From Campylobacterales bacterium (GTDB lineage Bacteria > Campylobacterota > Campylobacteria > Campylobacterales > SZUA-545): DNA of 11,026 nt. How positions within the stretch are numbered: position 1 is the stretch's first letter; every line of letters starts with the position of its first letter. The position numbers and the translations under genes were made by a program. Below, piece after piece: positions 5,640 through 11,026 of this stretch. Location: contig JAOXRY010000307.1 of assembly GCA_025800305.1 (NCBI GenBank), positions 1-11,026 on the forward strand, written 5' to 3'. Under the pieces are notes generated by a model. The model made no database searches. It saw nothing but the letters and a program-made list of their open reading frames with translations, and was not told the origin of the DNA.

Positions 5640-7717
5640 AAACCCTTTTTAGATTATTACTATTACTACTTATTACGACTTTTACCTTTGGCAATATTGA
5701 AGAGTATGGAAGAATAAAAAACCTTGAACTGTCTCTAGAAAAAAGAATAGCAGATGAACTTAGAGTCTATATCAACTCTCCTTTTGGTGTTTCTGTAAAG
5801 ATTGTAACTTCAAAAGTCAATAGGGGAAATGGAACTATTGATAGTAAGTGGAGCGGTGATGATGTGGCACTTCCAGGTGTTTTTAGTGGTACTCCTGAGG
5901 TTGAACCATCTAATCTCTCTGGTGAAGCAGGAACTTATATTGATCATATCCGTGTAACAATTGATATTGATGAAGGTGCCAATCAAGTTGAAGTAGATAT
6001 GGCAACACAGATAGCAATTGAAAAAGCTGAACTTAAAGAGAACCGTGGTGATAAAGTTTTTATTAAAAGAAGAAAGATTAGTAAAGAAGGAACGGTAGGA
6101 GAGAAGCTTAGAAATCTAAGTGGAACAATGAAAGAGTTGGAAAAGAAGAAGAAAGAGAATGAAGATCTTGAAGATAGAATTAAAAGAACACTGAAAAAAA
6201 TAGAGAATGGTAGAGAAGTTGAAAAAATCAAAACAATTCAAAAACAGCAAGAGCTTCTTTCTCAAATGGCAAGACTATCACAAGATCTAGACTCAAAAAT
6301 TAATCTTTTAGGAGAAGATATTGATAGGAAAATAGAGATCTTAAATAGGGCAAATAAGAGGCTTTTAGACAATGAATCCGATAAAAATGATAAAAAGATC
6401 TTAGTGTTAAAAGATGAACTAGATAAAACATACGGAGCTTCCAATGAGAACTTTGAAAAGACTAAAATGCAGCTTTTTTATTGGATGTTGGCTGTTTTAA
6501 TTGCTTTTTTAATTATTAGCTATATTATCTATTTTCTTACAAATGGACAGCAAAAGAATATGAAAGAGAACTTGATTTCTAAGATGGAAGGACTTATTGC
6601 AGCCAATAAATCAAGAGATACAAGTAGTAAGTCCAATAAAGGTGGAACACAAGATAAAGGAAAAGATCTAAAAGGGGAAAGTATAGTTAAAGATCTTTAC
6701 TATCTTGTAAACACTAGAAAAGTTGGAGTAATGAACTTTATCAAAGAGTCATTAAAAACTGAATCAGGACAAGAGAAGATGGCTATTTTAGTTTCTCAAG
6801 TTGGAATGAGAACTTTAGAAACTCTTTTTGGTGGGCAAGATGAAAGTGTTATTGTTGGTCTTAGAAAAGCAAAAGATGACTACCCATTACCAGTTGATAG
6901 TCAGTTATCAGAAGCTGTAGATTCTTTGGTTCATGAAATAATGCTTGTTACAAATGATCTTTACAATGTTAAAAATAAAATTAATCCATTTGAGTTTTTG
7001 AAAAATCTTCCAGACGAACAGATTATGTTGATAATGGAAGATGAAGATATTGGAACAAAAGCCCTTGTTATTTCTCAAATTGAAGTTTTGCAATCAGCAC
7101 GAATTATGGAAAAGCTTGATGTCGATGAAAAGGTTTCAATTTCACTGGAGATGTCAAGTATGAAACCATTGGGAGAAGCGGGATACTCAAAGTTAGGAGA
7201 GAGGTTGGCTGAGAAGCTTATAAGAATTCCTTCTATCAATAATTTTGTTGTTGATGGTACAGATGAAATGGTCAATAGACTTCTTATGATGACTCCTGTT
7301 GAACAAGAGATGATGATTAAAAAACTAAAGACTCAAGATCCAAAACTATATGGAAAAATTAGAGATAACTATCTTTTCTTTAATGATATTGATAAACTTG
7401 ATAATAATACAGCAAAAGAGGTTATGCTAGGTATTGATGAAAGTGTATTAGCAATTGTTATTGCTACTAGTGGTAATGCTATTAAAGAGTATTTAATGGG
7501 TCTAATGAATGAACGAAAAAGAGCTATGGTTGATGAAAAGCTTAGAGACAATGGAAAGATTGCAGGAGATTCTGATAGTTCCCGTGAGGCTAGGGCAGAG
7601 TTTGTTAGTTATGCTACAAAAGTAGCAAAACTTAGAGGAGTTGAGTTTGGAGATCTTCATAAAGTTAATAGTACGTTTAACTCTTCTGCTATTGAAGAAG
7701 AGAATCAATTGTCATGA
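5636..7717 (+). CDS. FliF-like collar / coiled coil / FliG-like fusion protein, putative rotor of a non-flagellar motor
   Basis: The 693 residues read as a hybrid of two flagellar rotor proteins. After a signal peptide (1-19), residues 30-148 resemble the FliF periplasmic collar: LEKRI..L (34-42), a valine-rich strand, LPGVFSGTP (79-87) matching the FliF GxPGxLSNxPP motif, then IDHIRVTIDID (102-112) like FliF IKRLSVAVVV, and a GDKVFIKR strand. A coiled coil (about 155-265) precedes one span (280-302). Residues 303-345 form a polar linker. Residues 449-535 resemble the FliG middle domain, but EHPQ is replaced by EDIG. Residues 543-670 align without gaps to the FliG C-terminal domain (IRDNYLFFNDI; NERKRAMVDEKL). 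Against E. coli FliG, R281 is kept (R627), D288 is E634, D289 is K635, K264 is A610 and R297 is A643. It sits right after the stator pair with a TTGA overlap. Typical FliF and FliG are separate proteins. The FliG-C match is strong; the FliF match is moderate. Confidence 0.82.
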   Translation: MKTLFRLLLLLLITTFTFGNIEEYGRIKNLELSLEKRIADELRVYINSPFGVSVKIVTSKVNRGNGTIDSKWSGDDVALPGVFSGTPEVEPSNLSGEAGTYIDHIRVTIDIDEGANQVEVDMATQIAIEKAELKENRGDKVFIKRRKISKEGTVGEKLRNLSGTMKELEKKKKENEDLEDRIKRTLKKIENGREVEKIKTIQKQQELLSQMARLSQDLDSKINLLGEDIDRKIEILNRANKRLLDNESDKNDKKILVLKDELDKTYGASNENFEKTKMQLFYWMLAVLIAFLIISYIIYFLTNGQQKNMKENLISKMEGLIAANKSRDTSSKSNKGGTQDKGKDLKGESIVKDLYYLVNTRKVGVMNFIKESLKTESGQEKMAILVSQVGMRTLETLFGGQDESVIVGLRKAKDDYPLPVDSQLSEAVDSLVHEIMLVTNDLYNVKNKINPFEFLKNLPDEQIMLIMEDEDIGTKALVISQIEVLQSARIMEKLDVDEKVSISLEMSSMKPLGEAGYSKLGERLAEKLIRIPSINNFVVDGTDEMVNRLLMMTPVEQEMMIKKLKTQDPKLYGKIRDNYLFFNDIDKLDNNTAKEVMLGIDESVLAIVIATSGNAIKEYLMGLMNERKRAMVDEKLRDNGKIAGDSDSSREARAEFVSYATKVAKLRGVEFGDLHKVNSTFNSSAIEEENQLS

Positions 7718-8529
7718 AGCTTTTTCTAATACTTATTCTTTTTAGTTCTGTAGTTTTTTCTGCCAGTGTTGCTAAGGTTTTAAGTGAAAGTGGAAATCCA
7801 ATTGTTGTAAGAAATGGGAACAAGTTTCCTGTAAAAAAAGGAAGTCTTCTCTACGAAAAAGATACAGTTTTGACAGACAGGTTTTCCAAGTTAAGAGTTG
7901 TATTTATAGATAAAACAGTTATCTCTATTGGTAAAAATAGTAAGTTTATTATCTCTAAATATGCTTTTAATAAAACAAATCAAGAAGCATTTTTTAGTTT
8001 TCATGGTGCTATGAAAACCGTTACAGGAAAGATTGGTAAGATAAAACCTGATAAGTTTAAAGTAAAGCTTAGAACTAATACAATTGGTATTAGAGGAACT
8101 AAGTTTTATATTGATACCTCAAGGAATACAACAGCGGCATGTATTGATGGTGCTATTACAATCACCAAACCAAAAACTTGGCAACAGAAGCTTAAATCAA
8201 AAGTTGGTAGAAAGATCTATAGTGAAGCAAATGAAACTATTAGAGAAGAACTATTAAAACAAAGAGGTTCTCAAACCGTGGTAAAAGCTGGACAGATTTC
8301 TAAAATAGGACCTTCAGGAATTCCTTCAATTCCTAGGGTTTACTCAATGGCTGAGATTAAGCTTTTAGCAGGAGCTATTGGTCTTAGTGCTGCTGAAATT
8401 CTTTTTGATTTAGGGTTTAAAGCTACAGGTGGCTCTTCAAAAAAGAAGAAGGAAACTTTAAAAGAACAAGTCCATAAAAAGCCAAAAAGAGAAAAAATAG
8501 AGGATAGGTTTAAAATCCATGAATTATAA
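7714..8529 (+). CDS. periplasmic FecR-domain protein
   Basis: A signal peptide (about 1-17) is followed by a FecR-type beta domain (about 20-150): KVLSESGNPIVVRNG, KKGSLLYEKDTVLT, a FIDKTVISIGKNSKF strand pair, the hallmark TNTIGIRGTKFYI (121-133) and AACIDGAITIT. FecR itself is a membrane regulator of iron transport, but stand-alone secreted FecR domains without the cytoplasmic anti-sigma part are common and may be structural. Here there is no sigma factor neighbour and no inner-membrane span, so signalling is unlikely. Residues 215-235 form a hydrophobic helix (LLAGAIGLSAAEILFDLGF) and the tail (241-262) is strongly basic (SSKKKKETLK), which could contact peptidoglycan or another acidic partner. 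The ATG overlaps the previous stop as ATGA, and the next gene starts 11 bases before its own stop. Context makes it an accessory part of the motor-like system. Confidence 0.85.
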   Translation: MKLFLILILFSSVVFSASVAKVLSESGNPIVVRNGNKFPVKKGSLLYEKDTVLTDRFSKLRVVFIDKTVISIGKNSKFIISKYAFNKTNQEAFFSFHGAMKTVTGKIGKIKPDKFKVKLRTNTIGIRGTKFYIDTSRNTTAACIDGAITITKPKTWQQKLKSKVGRKIYSEANETIREELLKQRGSQTVVKAGQISKIGPSGIPSIPRVYSMAEIKLLAGAIGLSAAEILFDLGFKATGGSSKKKKETLKEQVHKKPKREKIEDRFKIHEL

Positions 8530-9259
8530 AATCTTTATACCAATTTTTATTGTTGTTTTTCTATTTACATCTTGTACCCATCTTTTATATAAAGAACTAG
8601 TACCTGCGACAGAGTTTGGACATCTTGATAGTGTACAATACCATATTGAAAAGAGTCCTAAAAGAGTCCATGAGAAAAATAAACAAGGACAGGGGCTTTT
8701 ATTTTTAGCAGCAAAAAGTGGTAGTGTAGAAGTTGTTGACTTTCTTATTGAAAAAGGTGCAAATATCAACAGTTCTGATAAAGAGGGAAGAACAGCTCTT
8801 ATGGCTGCTTCTGCTCTTGGACATTATGGTGTTGTAAAGTATCTTGTTCGTAAGGGTGCAAATATTAATATAAAAAAAAATGATGATTGGAATGCTTTGA
8901 TGTTTGCAATTCAGTTTAATCATAGAAGTATTGCCCAGTATCTTATTGATAGAGGAGCAACTGCACCTGATTGGATAAAACCATCAAAAGAGGCTCAGCT
9001 TATATATTCTTCCCAGATTGGTGATTATGATGAAGTTGAATATCTTTTAAAAGAGGGGATTAATGTTAATAGTTTTTTTGTGAATACAAGAAATACTGCT
9101 CTACATAAAGCCAGTAAAAATGGACATTCAAAAGTTGTAAGGCTACTTATAAAAAAAGGTGCCAACAGAAATATGAAAAATAGAGCAGGGAAATCTGCTT
9201 TGATGTTGGCAAAAGAAAATGGTCATAAAAAGACCGCTAGAATTTTAATGAGGAGATAG
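8519..9259 (+). CDS. ankyrin-repeat lipoprotein
   Basis: The 246-residue product has a lipoprotein signal ending F-T-S-C with Cys at 19; Phe at -3 is unusual, but the hydrophobic core and Ser at -1 fit. The rest is a solenoid of ankyrin repeats: a degenerate first unit (25-55), then 56-88 (GLLFLAAKSGSVEVVDFLIEK), 89-121 (GRTALMAASALGHYGVVKYL), 122-153, a divergent unit 157-187, 190-221 (NTALHKASKNGHSKVVRLL) and a capping unit 223-246. GAN(I/R)N turns are clear. Ankyrin solenoids bind proteins, and the export signal places this one in the periplasm facing either membrane. The ATG lies inside the FecR gene end (11-base overlap), with a weak ribosome site (AGAGGATAGG at 8499-8508). It is followed five bases later by the pdxJ start. 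The partner is unknown; adjacency suggests a subunit of the motor-like assembly. Confidence 0.88.
   Translation: MNYKIFIPIFIVVFLFTSCTHLLYKELVPATEFGHLDSVQYHIEKSPKRVHEKNKQGQGLLFLAAKSGSVEVVDFLIEKGANINSSDKEGRTALMAASALGHYGVVKYLVRKGANINIKKNDDWNALMFAIQFNHRSIAQYLIDRGATAPDWIKPSKEAQLIYSSQIGDYDEVEYLLKEGINVNSFFVNTRNTALHKASKNGHSKVVRLLIKKGANRNMKNRAGKSALMLAKENGHKKTARILMRR
9251..9255 (+). promoter_or_regulatory. pdxJ: ribosome binding site deciding a GTG start for pdxJ
   Basis: AGGAG lies nine bases before GTG 9265 and within the last codons of the ankyrin gene. The GTG leads straight into LLGVNIDHIA, the conserved PdxJ N-terminus, so it is the natural start. Confidence 0.8.
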
Positions 9260-9264
9260 AGTAG

Positions 9265-10044
9265 GTGTTATTAGGTGTAAATATTGATCATATCGCTGTA
9301 CTAAAAGAAGCTAGAAAAGTTGCAGATCCAGATCCACTGATGGCTGTAGGAATTTGTAAAGAAGCAGGAGCTGACCAGATAACGATTCATCTTAGAGAAG
9401 ATAGAAGACATATGCTTGATTATGATGCAGAGAGAATTATTGAGAACTCTCAGCTTCCTGTTAATTTTGAGTGTGGTTTAGATGAAGAGATTATTGAGAT
9501 AGCTTGTAGGCTAAAACCTTACCGTGTAACATTGGTTCCTGAAAAAAGAGAAGAGGTTACAACAGAAGGTGGCTTAGATCTTTTTGGTCAAGGTGAGAAG
9601 CTTGAAAAGGCTATCAAAAAGTTTCATGACAATGAAATAGAAGTTTCTCTTTTTATTGATCCAGATGAGAATATAGTTTCTGAATCAAAAAGACTAGGAG
9701 TGGAAGCTGTTGAGTTTCACACAGGAAAATATGCCAATCTTTACGCTATGCTCTATTCCAACCTATCAAATACCCCTCACTCAATCAAAGAGTTTGAACT
9801 ACCACGAAAAGAGTTAAAAAAGCTTTTAAAAATTGAGTTAGATCTACTAAAAGAAGTTTGTAAACAAGCAAAAGAGTTAGACCTCTTTGTTGCTGCTGGT
9901 CATGGTCTTAACTATCAAAATGTAAAAGATATTGTTGGAATAAAAGAGATTGAAGAATTAAATATAGGACAAAGTATTGTGGCACGTTCTGTATTTTCTG
10001 GTCTTCATAATGCCATAGAGGATATGAGTAAGCTTGTCAAATAA
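9265..10044 (+). CDS. pdxJ: pyridoxine 5'-phosphate synthase
   Basis: PdxJ condenses 1-deoxyxylulose 5-phosphate with the amino-acetone phosphate made by PdxA, giving pyridoxine 5'-phosphate in the DXP-dependent vitamin B6 pathway of the cytoplasm. The 259 residues form a TIM barrel with all family signatures: GVNIDHIAVLKEAR (4-17), HLREDRRHM (42-50) carrying the catalytic His, VNFE with Glu 69, VPEKREEVTTEGG (91-103), FHTGKYA (151-157), AAGHGLN with His 213, and the phosphate loop ELNIGQSIVARSVFSGL (231-247). Length is about 15 residues over the E. coli enzyme, normal in Campylobacterota. It begins five bases after the ankyrin gene and overlaps pdxA by 11 bases, so it is probably transcribed with both. 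Vitamin B6 synthesis has been linked to flagellar motility in Helicobacter pylori, but that may not explain this linkage. Confidence 0.98.
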   Translation: MLLGVNIDHIAVLKEARKVADPDPLMAVGICKEAGADQITIHLREDRRHMLDYDAERIIENSQLPVNFECGLDEEIIEIACRLKPYRVTLVPEKREEVTTEGGLDLFGQGEKLEKAIKKFHDNEIEVSLFIDPDENIVSESKRLGVEAVEFHTGKYANLYAMLYSNLSNTPHSIKEFELPRKELKKLLKIELDLLKEVCKQAKELDLFVAAGHGLNYQNVKDIVGIKEIEELNIGQSIVARSVFSGLHNAIEDMSKLVK

Positions 10045-10948
10045 ACCTACTGTTGCTGTAAGTGTTGGAGATCTTAATGGTATAGGTTTTGAAATAGTTC
10101 TTAAAGCCCATACAAAGATCTTTCAAATTGTCAATCCAATCTATTTCATCTCAAAAGATCTAGCAAAACAATCAGCAGATCTTTTAAATCAAAAACTTCC
10201 TAAAAACTTCCAAGTTTATGGAGAGTTTGAAAACTTCAAAATAAAACCATCTAAGGTTTCGAAAAAGAGTGGAAACTTCTCTTTTGAGTCTTTTAAACAA
10301 GCATGTGATTATGTTGATAAGAAAAAAGCTATAGGTGTTGTTACAATGCCAATCAACAAAGAATCATGGGGTAAGGCAGGATTATCATTTGTAGGTCATA
10401 CAGACTATCTAAAACACAGATACCAACAAAACCCAATAATGATGCTTGGATGTGAAAAGATGTTTGTTGCTCTTTTTACAGACCATGTTCCACTAAATAA
10501 AGTTCCAGATCTTATTAATACAGATAAGATCTACAATTTCTTACTAGATCTTTCAAGAGATATAAAAAAAGAAAAAATAGCTGTTCTTGGGATAAACCCT
10601 CATTGTGGTGATGGTGGAGTTCTAGGAGATGAGGATTCTAAGATTCAAAAGGCCATTGAGAAAGTCAATAAAAAGCTGGGGAAAGAACAGTTTATTGGCA
10701 CATTAGTTCCAGATACTGCTTTTACTAAAGCAAATAGAGAGAGATATAAAAATTTTGTTGCTATGTATCATGACCAAGGATTAACCCCTTTAAAAGCTCT
10801 TTATTTTGATGAAAGTATCAATGTTTCTTTAAATCTCCCTATTAAAAGATCTAGTGTTGATCATGGGACGGCTTTTGATATTGCTTATAAAGATAAGAAC
10901 CCTTCTGTAAAAAGTTACTTAAATGCTGTAATGTGGCTAATAGGTTAG
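10034..10948 (+). CDS. pdxA: 4-hydroxythreonine-4-phosphate dehydrogenase
   Basis: PdxA oxidises 4-phosphohydroxy-L-threonine with NAD to a product that decarboxylates to the PdxJ substrate. The 304 residues carry the metal and substrate motifs: SVGDLNGIGFE (10-20), GHTDYL (121-126) with His 122 and Thr 123, the three metal histidines in TDHVPL (His 151), GINPHCGDGG (His 190) and MYHDQGL (His 246), and SVDHGTAFDIA (274-284). It is somewhat shorter than the 329-residue E. coli enzyme, as in Helicobacter. The start is TTG 10034: the frame has a stop at 10025 and no ATG before the conserved VSVGD. It overlaps the pdxJ end by 11 bases, so translation is likely coupled, with AGAGGA at 10017-10022 as a distant ribosome site. 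Intact and the last gene of the + string. No hairpin with a T-run follows the stop in the bases shown. Confidence 0.98.
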   Translation: MSNKPTVAVSVGDLNGIGFEIVLKAHTKIFQIVNPIYFISKDLAKQSADLLNQKLPKNFQVYGEFENFKIKPSKVSKKSGNFSFESFKQACDYVDKKKAIGVVTMPINKESWGKAGLSFVGHTDYLKHRYQQNPIMMLGCEKMFVALFTDHVPLNKVPDLINTDKIYNFLLDLSRDIKKEKIAVLGINPHCGDGGVLGDEDSKIQKAIEKVNKKLGKEQFIGTLVPDTAFTKANRERYKNFVAMYHDQGLTPLKALYFDESINVSLNLPIKRSSVDHGTAFDIAYKDKNPSVKSYLNAVMWLIG

Positions 10949-11025
10949 TCTAACAAATAGTGAACAGTAATTCTTACTCTAGTTGTTGTTTTAGGTCTAG
11001 GATAGTCTTTGTAGGCTGTTTTTAT
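10945..11025 (-). CDS. possible C-terminal end of a convergent gene (partial)
   Basis: On the - strand a frame is open from the right edge to a TAA that pairs with 10945-10947, giving 26 residues that include KDYPRPKTTTRVRITVHY and end LLD. All three + frames across 10949-11026 have stops, and this is the one continuous frame. The mix of basic, aromatic and beta-branched residues reads like real protein. If so, it converges on pdxA and their stop codons overlap by four bases (10945-10948). I do not recognise the family. Confidence 0.42.
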   Translation of the reverse strand: MKTAYKDYPRPKTTTRVRITVHYLLD

Positions 11026-11026
11026 G

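Noticed and set aside
5983..7708. Several minus-strand open frames of 60-82 codons inside the hybrid gene
   Set aside because: They run opposite a well-supported coding frame, are rich in Ser, Phe and Leu as expected of the reverse of Lys/Glu-rich codons, and lack recognisable domains.
7714..8529. FecR-type anti-sigma regulator
   Set aside because: There is no cytoplasmic N-terminal domain or membrane span besides the signal peptide, and no sigma factor or TonB receptor gene next to it.
8524..8923. Minus-strand open frames opposite the ankyrin gene
   Set aside because: The plus strand encodes clear ankyrin repeats there; the reverse frames have no family signature.
1..11026. CRISPR array, tRNA, rRNA, insertion sequence or integrase site
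   Set aside because: I saw no regularly spaced repeats, no tRNA-like cloverleaf in the few gaps, and no transposase or integrase reading frame; nearly all bases lie in the genes listed.

Overview
The window looks like a chromosomal segment of a member of the Campylobacterota (the former Epsilonproteobacteria). The reasons are very low GC, short gene spacing with many overlaps, a MutS2 of the short type (731 residues) known from Campylobacter and Helicobacter, and an adjacent pdxJ-pdxA pair with lengths usual for that group. I cannot name the genus. All complete genes are on the + strand.

Layout. Bases 65-2260 encode MutS2. A 75-base gap (2261-2335) carries a plausible sigma70 promoter with a small palindrome in its spacer. 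From 2336 to 10948 nine genes follow with overlapping or nearly touching ends, except for one 58-base gap at 4108-4165 that holds two small hairpins and a GC-rich patch. In order they encode: a secreted protein with a CsgG/FlgO-like domain and a predicted outer-membrane barrel; a TPR lipoprotein; a PomA/MotA-type stator subunit; a PomB/MotB-type stator subunit; a 693-residue protein joining a FliF-like periplasmic domain, a coiled coil, one membrane span and a FliG-like cytoplasmic region; a periplasmic FecR-domain protein; an ankyrin-repeat lipoprotein; PdxJ; and PdxA. The last ~80 bases hold the possible end of a convergent gene on the - strand.

Main observation. The middle seven genes look like a compact, non-flagellar, ion-driven motor. 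The PomAB-like stator would push on a FliG-like torque domain. That domain is not part of a cytoplasmic C ring: it is tethered through its own membrane span to a periplasmic FliF-like collar and coiled coil. The CsgG/FlgO-like outer-membrane protein, two lipoproteins and the FecR protein could carry or anchor the output in the periplasm or at the outer membrane. No export apparatus, rod, hook, filament, FliM or FliN gene is in the window. The FliG middle domain has lost its EHPQ motif, and the torque-helix charges are only partly kept. This reading rests on motif-level comparison from memory and the order of genes. The FliF/FliG assignment and the system's function need profile and structure comparison.

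The vitamin B6 genes at the end of the same gene string are ordinary in sequence. Their start codons (GTG, TTG) and their touching or overlapping junctions suggest co-transcription with the motor genes.
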